This document shows positions 30,863-37,841 of a DNA stretch of 37,867 nucleotides, one piece after another (within the stretch, counting starts at the first letter, position 1; every line of letters begins with the position of its first letter). This DNA comes from a virus. The position numbers and the translations under genes were made by a program. The stretch covers positions 1 through 37,867 of the IMG/VR virus record IMGVR_UViG_3300031565_003022; one strand, given 5' to 3'. The notes beneath the pieces are model-generated. The model saw only the letters and a list, made by a program, of their open reading frames with translations, searched no databases and was not told the DNA's origin.

Positions 30863-31677
30863 ATCTCTCTCCCTAAACTAAGTAATATCTTCTCTGCCAT
30901 CTTCCTTCCTATACCTTCCACACTCATCAGTTCAGATACTCCAGCAGTAGCTATGTCTAGCATATTCATAAACTTGCCTGCTATCAACTTTGCCTTTTTC
31001 TCTCCTACACCTAACTGGTAAATACTAGAGAGGAACATTAGAGACTTGGCAAACCTAAACTCCTGCTTCTCAGCCTCGGTCATATCCTTCTCAGTCTTAA
31101 TATGTATCTGTGGTCTGATTACTCTCTGTAGTGTTTTGTGTTCTTCTGGCGGCTTCTGCTCGTTTCTATATATAGCTGATAGTAGCTTGGCAGTATGCAC
31201 CCAGTTTATAGTACAGTAAGTAATAACTCCTGCTTCAGCTAACCTGTGAGTCCAAGCGGCTAGTAGGGAATCATTGACTGCTGAGAAACTATGTCCACTC
31301 TTAATAAACCCGCCTGGCTCAACCTTATAGCAATACAACTTAGCTCCCAAATCTCTGGTACTAACACTACTACCGTGAGCATCTATTGGTACTGTGGCAT
31401 CTTTCATCTTTAGCTTATCAGGACTAATAATGCCCTCGATAATCTGATAGTTCTTATCAGCATTATGGTAGTATTCAGCTAGTTGCTTCTCAGCTTCATC
31501 TATGTTACCTACCAACTCTCCAGCCTGCTTGCGACTGAACTGCAACCTGGTGCCATCGAAGCTACCAAAGAAGTAGTCAGACATATTAGCAATATTTAAG
31601 TCAGCTACAGTAACAGGACAGGATTGCTGTAGGAGTTTTACTATGTTGTCAGGCTCATTTGAGTCAATAAGTAAAAT
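30859..31677 (-). CDS. ERCC4/XPF-type nuclease with HhH, ATT start
   Basis: From the first ATG (31584) the protein is 241 residues and lacks the domain start. Upstream in the same frame, 31 codons read LLIDSNEPDNIVKLLQQS and then VADLNIANMSDYFFGSFDG, the normal beginning of an ERCC4 nuclease domain. No ATG, GTG or TTG exists there before in-frame stops; an ATT at 31677 lies 7 bases after AAGGGA and one base after the upstream stop. So ATT is the likely start (272 residues). The ERK signature is degraded (FSRKQAGEL), IIEGI is kept, and the C-terminus has two helix-hairpin-helix units (QLGVGEKKAKLIAGKF, SVEGIGRKMAEKILLSL). Such enzymes cut branched or flap DNA in recombination. Confidence 0.8.
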   Translation of the reverse strand: MLLIDSNEPDNIVKLLQQSCPVTVADLNIANMSDYFFGSFDGTRLQFSRKQAGELVGNIDEAEKQLAEYYHNADKNYQIIEGIISPDKLKMKDATVPIDAHGSSVSTRDLGAKLYCYKVEPGGFIKSGHSFSAVNDSLLAAWTHRLAEAGVITYCTINWVHTAKLLSAIYRNEQKPPEEHKTLQRVIRPQIHIKTEKDMTEAEKQEFRFAKSLMFLSSIYQLGVGEKKAKLIAGKFMNMLDIATAGVSELMSVEGIGRKMAEKILLSLGREI

Positions 31678-31678
31678 G

Positions 31679-32440
31679 TTACTTTCCCTTATCTATTACT
31701 TTAGCTTTATCCTCTACTATAGGCTTACCATCTTCGCCTCTCTTTATCTCCTTCTCAAATGGCTTCTCTTCAGCCTCAGCTATATCAGGCTCTGGTAACA
31801 GGTCTCTTGCAGTCCTAGTTTGGTCTCTGCCATCTCTAGGGTGCATATCTGACAGTGATGAGCCAGGTCCTATGTCTCCTCCAGGTGGTTGCTTAGGCTG
31901 GCGGAAAGCAGATGACATCTCCTGAATTTGCCTATCCTTCTCCTCATACCGTTCCTTCTCAACCTTATGGACTGATTCTCCAGTGAACTTGCCTGCAGTT
32001 TCTATCCTCTCCTCAGCAGCTTCAGTAAAGGCAGCTCTGGCAGGAGGTGGAGGCTCATCAGGTATTTTATCTTCCTGCTGCTGGCGAGTGATGTCCTCAG
32101 GGGCAGGAGCCTCAGGGGTTGTTTCAAGTTTAGCTATCTGTGCCTTCAGGTCTGCAATCTCATTATCCTTCGCATCCAGTGCTGCCTCTTGCTCTGGAGT
32201 AACTTCAGCTACATCCTTACCGTCTTCAGTAATCTCCACAGCTATCTTATCTAGCGGATGCACATATTCTATTGGTATATCTACTCCGCCTACCTTCACT
32301 GAGGGAAACATAGGAAAGATAATCCTGCTGGGCATTTCGTTCTTGCTATAGAATAGGTAGCTTCTAACATAGGTAGGCAAGATATAGTTTATATCTCTTG
32401 CTTCCATATCCATTGACTTGTTTTCTGAGTTAATTCTCAT
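31679..32440 (-). CDS. 253-residue protein: beta start, coiled coil, disordered tail
   Basis: ATG at 32440 after AAGGAGGCTACTA. Residues 15-70 look like a small beta domain (YVRSYLFYSKNEMPSRIIFP, then KVGGVDIPIEYV). A short coiled coil near 90-108 (ALDAKDNEIADLKAQIAKLE) follows. From 110 to the end it is Pro/Glu/Lys-rich and disordered. It ends two bases before the nuclease start and may tether partners within the replication complex. No family is recognised. Confidence 0.7.
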   Translation of the reverse strand: MRINSENKSMDMEARDINYILPTYVRSYLFYSKNEMPSRIIFPMFPSVKVGGVDIPIEYVHPLDKIAVEITEDGKDVAEVTPEQEAALDAKDNEIADLKAQIAKLETTPEAPAPEDITRQQQEDKIPDEPPPPARAAFTEAAEERIETAGKFTGESVHKVEKERYEEKDRQIQEMSSAFRQPKQPPGGDIGPGSSLSDMHPRDGRDQTRTARDLLPEPDIAEAEEKPFEKEIKRGEDGKPIVEDKAKVIDKGK

Positions 32441-32582
32441 TAGTAGCCTCCTTATATGGACTTATTACTATATTTATATACTTTCTCCACTCACTTACAG
32501 CAGTATCTCTCAGTTTTAGCTCTCCATCTGGAGCTATTACTTTAGCATCTTCCCTGCTAGATTCTCCCCTCTTGGTATCCAT
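32430..32582 (-). CDS. 50-residue hypothetical protein overlapping RNase H end
   Basis: ATG at 32582 with GAGG 9 bases upstream, inside the last 46 bases of the RNase H-like frame; TAA at 32430 overlaps the next start by 11 bases. Basic start (MDTKRGESSRED), then VIAPDGELKLRDTAVSEWRK and a tail. Fills an otherwise empty gap in a tightly packed operon. Confidence 0.6.
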   Translation of the reverse strand: MDTKRGESSREDAKVIAPDGELKLRDTAVSEWRKYINIVISPYKEATNEN

Positions 32583-32992
32583 TGGTACTGTACCTCTACA
32601 TTCTGAGTCATCTGCCAGACTCGTTGTGCTAGATTCCTGAGCCTACTATTAGCAATATGATACTCTCGGCTGAGCTGCTTAACTACTACCTCATTATCAC
32701 AGCATACTAGTACTGGTGGTGGCAGAGGTCTTGGTGTCTCATCTGCTGGAGAAGCTACCTTGGCAAAGTCTTCCTCACCAGTTGCTCTCAGCTTCTCAAC
32801 ATCTAAGTCTCCTTGCCTAGCGTCTAGTTCCTTATTCCACTTTACGAAATACTCGTTGAGTCCGAATATTATAGCTAGATACTCTGCCTCCATACTAGTA
32901 TGCCCTGGTCGTAGTTCGTGGTAGTCACTACCGCCTCCGTCAAGTACATATGCTATCATTCTAGGGTTAGCGTCACAGTACAATCTAGGCAT
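32537..32992 (-). CDS. RNase H-like protein
   Basis: 151 residues, ATG at 32992. RNase HI-type pattern: D7 (YCDANP), E35 (SMEAEYLAIIFGL), D99 (VCCDNEVVVKQLS) and the terminal WIPRGENLAGKML. It would remove RNA primers or R-loops. Two oddities: the fourth acidic residue (usually Asp in N-x-x-A-D) is Gly, and about 40 Pro/Glu-rich residues are inserted between E35 and D99. Could be a weakened nuclease or a nucleic-acid-binding derivative. Confidence 0.75.
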   Translation of the reverse strand: MPRLYCDANPRMIAYVLDGGGSDYHELRPGHTSMEAEYLAIIFGLNEYFVKWNKELDARQGDLDVEKLRATGEEDFAKVASPADETPRPLPPPVLVCCDNEVVVKQLSREYHIANSRLRNLAQRVWQMTQNVEVQYQWIPRGENLAGKMLK

Positions 32993-33212
32993 TACTCGCT
33001 CCTCTCTTTAGTGCTTCAACCTTCCTCTCAATATCGGGAAGCCTAGTACTGACTTTGTCAATAAGGATTTTCAGAGACTTCAAGTCACTTTTGTCTCCGC
33101 TAATCAGAATTCTGTCAAATCGCCATACCATAAATCTCGTTCCTGAGCTGCTTGCTTCTATATCTACAGAACAATCACCATGCACAAATCTATCTGTTAT
33201 AGAAATCTTCAT
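32985..33212 (-). CDS. 75-residue hypothetical protein
   Basis: ATG at 33212 overlaps the end of the Sak4-like gene; its stop overlaps the RNase H start. N-terminal strands (CSVDIEASSSGTRFMVWRFD), then a helix with charged face (LKILIDKVSTRLPDIERKVE). Unknown; likely part of the recombination module. Confidence 0.65.
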   Translation of the reverse strand: MKISITDRFVHGDCSVDIEASSSGTRFMVWRFDRILISGDKSDLKSLKILIDKVSTRLPDIERKVEALKRGASNA

Positions 33213-34099
33213 TGCACTGCTCCTCTCAATAGATTAACTATATTAACAATACCTTCATAGGTTGCTGGAATCTCCAATCCTAAGGCTCTCAATCCTGTAC
33301 CCTCTATGCCGCACTTGGTTATCTTAGCTATTGGATACTTTTCCTCTATCTTAATAGACTTTGGGTTAGAAGGGTCTGAAGGAACCATGTGACTCTTGAG
33401 AGTTAGCCACATAACTAGGTCTGAAAACTTGGTAGTGTCCTTATAGCCATCTATAATAATCTTGCCAGTCTTGGCATCTTGGAAACCACCCTTGCCGTCA
33501 GGCATAGGTCCATAATCATCTGTGGGATAGTGGATTAGAATTAGATTCTTCCTGTATGACCTTGAAGTATGGTAAATCCTTTGTAGTCTGTCATAAACTA
33601 CTCCATACTCTATAGGCTGTAACCTCTCTCTGAAGTCATTAGCGTCAAATTGAGTAGTAGGATGCTCCTTCTTCCATCTGATAAGTTGCTTCTCTTGAAG
33701 CTCCTGCAAGTAGGCATCACAACCTATCTTGTACATCATAGTGGCGGAGTCGAGTATCACCGACTTTAATTCCTTCGTTAAGCAATCCTTAACAAACTGG
33801 TCTATTATGGTCTGCCACAGCTCCTTCATACCTTCTACCTTCTTAGGGATAGCTGCGGCTCTTGTGGATGCTTGAGGTGGGCTTACGATACCTTTCATCT
33901 TGGCTATATCTGCATCTGTCAGAGGCTTAGGGAAGCTATGAGTCTCTATGTCAGCTGTATCTAAACGCCAAGCTGCTCTCTTATACCCACCTACATCTAT
34001 ATCTAGATGTGACTGCGGCTTAGGAAAGGTTAGACCCATCGTAGTCTTACAGGTTCCTTCCTCACCGCAGATGGTAACTATGCCTATGTAGTCATCCAT
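33209..34099 (-). CDS. Sak4/RecA-like ATPase
   Basis: The frame extends to GTG 34120, but ATG at 34099 with AGGAGG 6 bases upstream is preferred (296 residues). Walker A GEEGTCKTT (12-20) and Walker B SVILDSAT (D117) mark a RecA-fold ATPase; NLILIHYPTDD looks like the next core strand. Single-strand annealing ATPases of the Sak4 type are widely paired with a Cas4-like nuclease and an SSB-like protein in phages, which is the setting here (34259 and 35227). Likely promotes strand annealing. Confidence 0.8.
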   Translation of the reverse strand: MDDYIGIVTICGEEGTCKTTMGLTFPKPQSHLDIDVGGYKRAAWRLDTADIETHSFPKPLTDADIAKMKGIVSPPQASTRAAAIPKKVEGMKELWQTIIDQFVKDCLTKELKSVILDSATMMYKIGCDAYLQELQEKQLIRWKKEHPTTQFDANDFRERLQPIEYGVVYDRLQRIYHTSRSYRKNLILIHYPTDDYGPMPDGKGGFQDAKTGKIIIDGYKDTTKFSDLVMWLTLKSHMVPSDPSNPKSIKIEEKYPIAKITKCGIEGTGLRALGLEIPATYEGIVNIVNLLRGAVQ

Positions 34100-34268
34100 C
34101 TTCTTCCTCCTCTTCACCACTGCCCTTAATAGGAACTGCCGTTACCTTTGCCATTGACCTTCTGTAACATGACAATACTCTCTCGTCTATGCAGTAGCCC
34201 TCATATGGGTCAGCGGTATTAGCAGACTTCCAGCTTGGACAGTCCTTCGCTGTGCATTCTAATCCCAT
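34092..34268 (-). CDS. 58-residue Cys-rich protein
   Basis: ATG at 34268 overlaps the stop of the nuclease gene; TGA at 34092-34094 overlaps the ATPase start. Cysteines in LECTAKDCPSWK, YCIDERVLSCYRR give a possible zinc site; the tail is acidic (GSGEEEEEDG). It fills the gap between the nuclease and the ATPase in the same operon and may bridge them. Confidence 0.65.
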   Translation of the reverse strand: MGLECTAKDCPSWKSANTADPYEGYCIDERVLSCYRRSMAKVTAVPIKGSGEEEEEDG

Positions 34269-34963
34269 AGTTTCATATCCTCCTTTGCCTGCTCCTCACT
34301 CATTGTAATTCCTCCTGCTCTAGCTAATGTCTGGCATACTAGCTTATACCTGCAGTACTTACACTCCCAGTCATAGCAGTTCTTGAATGGCTCAGGTGGA
34401 GTGCCAGTGGCTATTGCTTCATCTAGTACCGACTTGTTGTCTAGTATCATCCGCCAATTCTCCTCAAGTTCACTTCTTTCAAACTGCTCAGTCTCAGCAT
34501 ATATGTCAGGAAATGGAGGCGAATAGTTACCCATCATATATAGAATGATGAGGTCATACTCTATCTTTTCCATCATATAGCATCCTCCCATCATATAGTC
34601 TACCCAAGTAACTGGTAGGCTATCATCCAGATAATGATACTTTGCCGACTTCCTTGTAGTCTTAATCTCATTCAGCCTACTAGATAGAATCATATCTGGT
34701 CGGTAGATGATACCATCCTTCCTTATAACTGGGGCATCTGCATCTGGTGGTGTAAGCACATCTTGCAGTCCATATCCCAAAGCAAACAGCATCACTTCCT
34801 CATCAGTAGGTTCTGCAGTCTGCTTTGCATCTAGAAACGATTTAGTTCTGCAGGTAATATAACTGCTAAGATGATTAGCCTCCCTAACTTCCTTGATTTT
34901 ATAGAGGTCGGCTAGGTGGTCTAGTATCTTGCGTTTTAGTTCTGGGTTATCTATGCGTCTCAT
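34259..34963 (-). CDS. Cas4-like PD-(D/E)xK nuclease with Fe-S site
   Basis: 234 residues, ATG at 34963 after AAGGAGGAAG. Nuclease motif YRPDMIL...NEIKTTR (D90, E99, K101). Cysteines C38 near the N-terminus and C201, C204, C210 in ECKYCRYKLVC give the Cas4/AddB-style 4Fe-4S pattern. Such enzymes resect DNA ends; phages use them with annealing ATPases. No CRISPR array is present, so the role is recombination rather than spacer capture. Confidence 0.85.
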   Translation of the reverse strand: MRRIDNPELKRKILDHLADLYKIKEVREANHLSSYITCRTKSFLDAKQTAEPTDEEVMLFALGYGLQDVLTPPDADAPVIRKDGIIYRPDMILSSRLNEIKTTRKSAKYHYLDDSLPVTWVDYMMGGCYMMEKIEYDLIILYMMGNYSPPFPDIYAETEQFERSELEENWRMILDNKSVLDEAIATGTPPEPFKNCYDWECKYCRYKLVCQTLARAGGITMSEEQAKEDMKLWD

Positions 34964-34986
34964 TCTTCCTCCTTATTAGTAACTCA

Positions 34987-35194
34987 GGTGGGGCTGGTGC
35001 TCCTCACCACGTACTCAACGGATTGGCTACCGTCTATTGTGGTCACCCCACCCTTTGCTACTGCCAGCTAGTAGCCCTCGTGTTGCTCCTCTGACTACGA
35101 CTATTCGCCCCTCACCTTTCAGGAGCTATGGGTAGCTGGCAAGCTTGCTGGCTAGTTCAAACACATTTAAGTCGTTTCTCGAACACCAGCAAGC
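34987..35194 (-). ncRNA. candidate structured RNA
   Basis: No gene lies between 34964 and 35226. The region divides into three independent helical domains with perfect complementarity. Domain A: 9 bp pairing 35143-35151 with 35186-35194, with an inner GTTC/GAAC and AAAC/GTTT stem. Domain B: 9 bp 35062-35070 with 35133-35141, enclosing GCTCCT/AGGAGC (35085-35090/35121-35126). Domain C: 7 bp GGTGGGG/CCCCACC (34987-34993/35046-35052), enclosing TGGTG/CACCA (34995-34999/35005-35009) and ACGG/CCGT. Each is helix-within-helix, unlike chance. The strand is assumed from the leftward transcription; folding alone fits either. No tmRNA, RNase P or riboswitch signature is recognised. Confidence 0.65.
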
Positions 35195-35226
35195 ATTACC
35201 ATGCACTTTTCACCTCTGCTACTTAT

Positions 35227-36000
35227 TTAGAACGGGATTTCAGTCTTGTGAAATATCCCTTGCTCATCCTGAACAAACTTCTTTGCTACTAACATGGTGT
35301 TAGCGAATGAGTTTGGTGCTGTAGGTGGCATACCAATAGCCTGTAGTAGAGGAGTGTCATTCCTGATAATTGGATTAGCCAGAGCTTTTGCATTGAACTC
35401 AGCCAATGTCTTGCCATCTAGCATATCCATAGCTAAGTCCATAGGGCTTACCCCCTGACCTCCCGCTACTCCTATGCCCTCAATCTCATATACTGTCCAG
35501 GCTGCTGTAGGTTTATCAGCATCAAGTCTGCCATCGTATAAGTCTGCAGGCTCTGGTCTACCATCCTCCCCATCAGTCAGGACAAAGCCCAACCTCTTAC
35601 CGATGCAGTCTCTCTTGCAGTCCATCCTATCCACTGGCTTAATGTACTCGGCACTGTCTCGGTCGAGTTGCTCTGCGGTGTACTGCTGGTCTGCCACATT
35701 GTTAAAGCCTATGGTGCGGTCTTTCGGAGTCCCCTCCGAGAACACTCCCCAGCGGGACTTCTTCCTATTGGACAGGGATACCTGGATGGTATAGATTGGG
35801 AAGTGATAAGGCTCTGCCGCCTCAATTACTTCTATCTCCTTGGTGTTGACGAAGATACGGGTAGTTGTTCTTGTCTTTTCTCCCTCCCCATAGGTCTGCT
35901 TCTCCGTAGGCATACTGTCAAGCACTCCAGTAAACTTCCGCAAAGGACCTAAGTCAGTCTCTATGAGTCCTCTAGTGGTTACCTCTGCCTCTTCTGTCAT
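35227..36000 (-). CDS. putative ssDNA-binding protein
   Basis: 257 residues, ATG two bases after the acidic mini-gene's stop. Strand-rich middle (PYHFPIYTIQVSLSNRKKSR, then RLGFVLTDGEDG) with aromatic and basic residues and a CKRDC pair; helical C-terminal third ending TEIPF. Found beside the Cas4-like nuclease and Sak4-like ATPase, where phages place single-strand DNA-binding proteins. No OB-fold motif can be proved by eye, so the call is contextual. Confidence 0.45.
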   Translation of the reverse strand: MTEEAEVTTRGLIETDLGPLRKFTGVLDSMPTEKQTYGEGEKTRTTTRIFVNTKEIEVIEAAEPYHFPIYTIQVSLSNRKKSRWGVFSEGTPKDRTIGFNNVADQQYTAEQLDRDSAEYIKPVDRMDCKRDCIGKRLGFVLTDGEDGRPEPADLYDGRLDADKPTAAWTVYEIEGIGVAGGQGVSPMDLAMDMLDGKTLAEFNAKALANPIIRNDTPLLQAIGMPPTAPNSFANTMLVAKKFVQDEQGIFHKTEIPF

Positions 36001-36217
36001 CGTTATTCTTCCTCCTCTTCATCTTTACATTCATCTTTGCCTCCACCCTCTCCTTCATCCTCTCCCTCATCCTCTCTCTCCTTAACTTCTGGTGGGTCTT
36101 GTGGTACTCGTTCTTCTTCCATTTCGACTTTTTCCTCCTATAACTAATTACCTTCAATGCGATGATTGGGACTGATAAGAATAGAACTGCAAGGATAAAG
36201 CATACCACTACTTCAAT
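35972..36217 (-). CDS. small membrane protein, overlaps acidic gene
   Basis: A GTG lies at 36208, but AGGAGG (36231-36226) is 8 bases before an in-frame ATT at 36217, the better-spaced start; it then reads IEVVVCFILAVLFLSVPIIA. One transmembrane helix is followed by about 55 extremely basic residues (YRRKKSKWKKNEYHKTHQ). The second half overlaps the acidic gene (36003-36122) in another frame and 29 bases of the next gene. The membrane part is not covered by any other gene, so it may be real, while the basic tail may be a by-product of the acidic codons. Confidence 0.4.
   Translation of the reverse strand: MEVVVCFILAVLFLSVPIIALKVISYRRKKSKWKKNEYHKTHQKLRRERMRERMKERVEAKMNVKMKRRKNNDDRRGRGNH
36003..36122 (-). 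CDS. 39-residue highly acidic protein
   Basis: ATG at 36122 with AGGAGG 11 bases upstream; TAA two bases before the next ATG, normal operon packing. MEEERVPQDPPEVKEREDEG then mostly Glu/Asp/Gly and ends DEEEEE. Such acidic peptides may mimic DNA or contact an ssDNA-binding partner; the next gene is the putative one. Confidence 0.6.
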   Translation of the reverse strand: MEEERVPQDPPEVKEREDEGEDEGEGGGKDECKDEEEEE

Positions 36218-36252
36218 CTACTACACCTCCTGGGATTTCATTTTACTCCTAT

Positions 36253-36282
36253 ATTATACCACATAGACGATATTCTTGTCAA
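36253..36282 (-). promoter_or_regulatory. consensus promoter with short leader
   Basis: Read leftward: TTGACA (36282-36277), 18-base spacer ending TGTGG, TATAAT (36258-36253). It drives the recombination/replication block. About six bases after the predicted start lies an AGGAG-led mini-frame of six codons, MKSQEV then TAG (36241-36221), which overlaps the ribosome site for the membrane protein and may act as a leader peptide. Confidence 0.85.
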
Positions 36283-36306
36283 TCCCCCAGCGTTCTGATA
36301 CAGTGG

Positions 36307-36325
36307 ATGTTAAAATAAATAACAT
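36307..36325 (+). repeat. left inverted hairpin beside HNH gene
   Basis: ATGTTA-AAATAAA-TAACAT. The 21 bases from 36309 match, in inverted orientation, 19 of 21 bases at 36851-36871 on the other side of the HNH gene. Confidence 0.6.
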
Positions 36326-36357
36326 TATAAGAGATATATACATATCATAATTATTAT

Positions 36358-36807
36358 TTATTCTTCTACCCCTCCTCCATAATGTCTGCTTCTGTCATAG
36401 GCTTCTCTATCTCTATCTACCTCCCTGTACCTATCATCTGGGCTGTCCTTAGTTAGCGTAGTAGGGTCTATGCCAGCGTCAGCCATATACTGCTCATAGA
36501 TAGATATCTTACTGCTAATCCGTTCCCTTGCCTTCTTCAGCCTTCTCCAGTCCCTCACCGTAGCGAACTCCCTGCGAGTGAGTACTACCAGGTTACCAAT
36601 CTCATTATTACTATTATCATCGTCTTTGTGATAGACAATATTATCCCTAGTTAGATTCCTACCAAGATGGGTAGCCATGATAAGGCGAGGCTCTGATATA
36701 TTGCCTTTATTACTGGTTCGGTAGAATGGATGGTCCTTGTTTATACGGATTACTCTGCTCCTGCCAGACTTGCCGTAGTAGCTGGGCGGTATAGTTAGTT
36801 CCTCCAT
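36358..36807 (-). CDS. HNH-type protein, third His replaced
   Basis: 149 residues, ATG at 36807 after AGGAGGTACT. HNH-like core: THLGRNLTRDNIVYHKDDDN then SNNEIGNLVVLTRREF (H60, N67-N68, N72). The usual final His is Phe (F81), so cutting may be lost or the metal site altered. A basic helical segment follows and a disordered Arg/Asp-rich C-terminus. Flanked on both sides by inverted AT-rich hairpins; homing-type HNH genes insert between phage genes, which this may be. Confidence 0.75.
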   Translation of the reverse strand: MEELTIPPSYYGKSGRSRVIRINKDHPFYRTSNKGNISEPRLIMATHLGRNLTRDNIVYHKDDDNSNNEIGNLVVLTRREFATVRDWRRLKKARERISSKISIYEQYMADAGIDPTTLTKDSPDDRYREVDRDREAYDRSRHYGGGVEE

Positions 36808-36855
36808 AGTACCTCCTGGTAATTAAAATATATATGTATGTAATACATTCTATAA

Positions 36856-36872
36856 TGTTATTTTATTTAACA
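36856..36872 (-). repeat. right inverted hairpin beside HNH gene
   Basis: TGTTA-TTTTATT-TAACA, the partner of the hairpin at 36307-36325. Lies in the 68-base AT-rich gap between the helicase stop and the HNH start. Confidence 0.6.
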
Positions 36873-36875
36873 CGA

Positions 36876-37841
36876 CTATTCCAACAGTGCCATATCCAGG
36901 TCGCCTCGGAGCTCCAGTTCCTCATCCTCTTCATATCTAGGCATTATGCGACTCAGTATCTGAGGATGCAGAGTATCTCTATTCCAGCGAATTATCAGTG
37001 TAGGCAGTACATCCTCTGCGTTACGATGCTTAGTGAAAGTAGCAGTCACCTTAGTAAAGGTAGAGTCCTTTGGGTCTGGGTCTATGCGGAGGATGGTGTC
37101 TGCCCATCTTAGTAGTGCTCTAGAACCAGTAGCATCCTGACTCCCCATAGATATAGGTCTACCTGACTCATCTGTCTTTGACTTACGAGTATGGTGTACT
37201 ATGATAAAGGATATTCCTGGGATAACTTTAGATGCATCTTCCATTTCGAGGTCTATCTTGTCTAGCATAGGCTTGACATCTACCTCTGATGATAGGTCTC
37301 GATTGAACATCTTATATAGAGGGTCAAGGATAACTACCAGCGGTAGCAGTGGCATTTCAGCTATGCAGGTCTGGATATTCTTACGCAGAGATTCCCAGCC
37401 GCTGGACTCATCTATGTGGATAAACTGCTCAGTACGATTTACTACCAGTGGATAGGCAAACTTGGTAGCTCTTGTATCTAAACGGTCAAGTTCAGTGGAT
37501 GTTACAGTTACAAGCTTATCCTTTGCGAAGTAAATCTGTTTGCTCCCTGAGCAATATTTTTCCATTCTCTCTCGGTCAGTATACATAGGTAGCTCTACTT
37601 GCATACGGAGAACATTGGATGAGTTAGTACGGAAACCTAGCCAGCGGCTACCTCTAGCAATACAGTGGGCAGTGTGGAGAGCAAGTATAGACTTCCAGGA
37701 GCCTTCATCACCGAAGATTATCATACGGTTCTTGACATTGAGAACGCCTCCAGATATTATACGATAGTTGGAAGGAGGAGTCCAGGCTAGTAGGTCGTGA
37801 ATAGTATAAAGTTGTCTATCTCTCTCGTGAATATCTGACAA
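36876..37841 (-). CDS. RepA-type hexameric helicase
   Basis: 321 residues; TTG start at 37841 with AGAGGA 6 bases upstream. RecA-fold ATPase of the AAA_25/RepA kind: Walker A GDEGSWKSI (44-52), Walker B LVVILDP (D172), then FIIVHHTRKSK (H215-H216), the motif 3/switch region, and GSQDATGSRALLRWADTILR. Such enzymes unwind the replication fork as ring helicases in phages lacking DnaB. Candidate partner of DNA polymerase A; no primase is recognised in the window. If the genome is circular, its upstream neighbour is the HTH/coiled-coil gene. Confidence 0.85.
   Translation of the reverse strand: MSDIHERDRQLYTIHDLLAWTPPSNYRIISGGVLNVKNRMIIFGDEGSWKSILALHTAHCIARGSRWLGFRTNSSNVLRMQVELPMYTDRERMEKYCSGSKQIYFAKDKLVTVTSTELDRLDTRATKFAYPLVVNRTEQFIHIDESSGWESLRKNIQTCIAEMPLLPLVVILDPLYKMFNRDLSSEVDVKPMLDKIDLEMEDASKVIPGISFIIVHHTRKSKTDESGRPISMGSQDATGSRALLRWADTILRIDPDPKDSTFTKVTATFTKHRNAEDVLPTLIIRWNRDTLHPQILSRIMPRYEEDEELELRGDLDMALLE

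Noticed and set aside
34259-34963. CRISPR adaptation gene cas4
   Set aside because: No array or other cas genes; Cas4-like nucleases are common in phage recombination modules.
34987-35194. tmRNA, RNase P RNA or group I intron
   Set aside because: No tRNA-like ends, no conserved RNase P or intron core motifs, and flanking genes are not halves of one gene.
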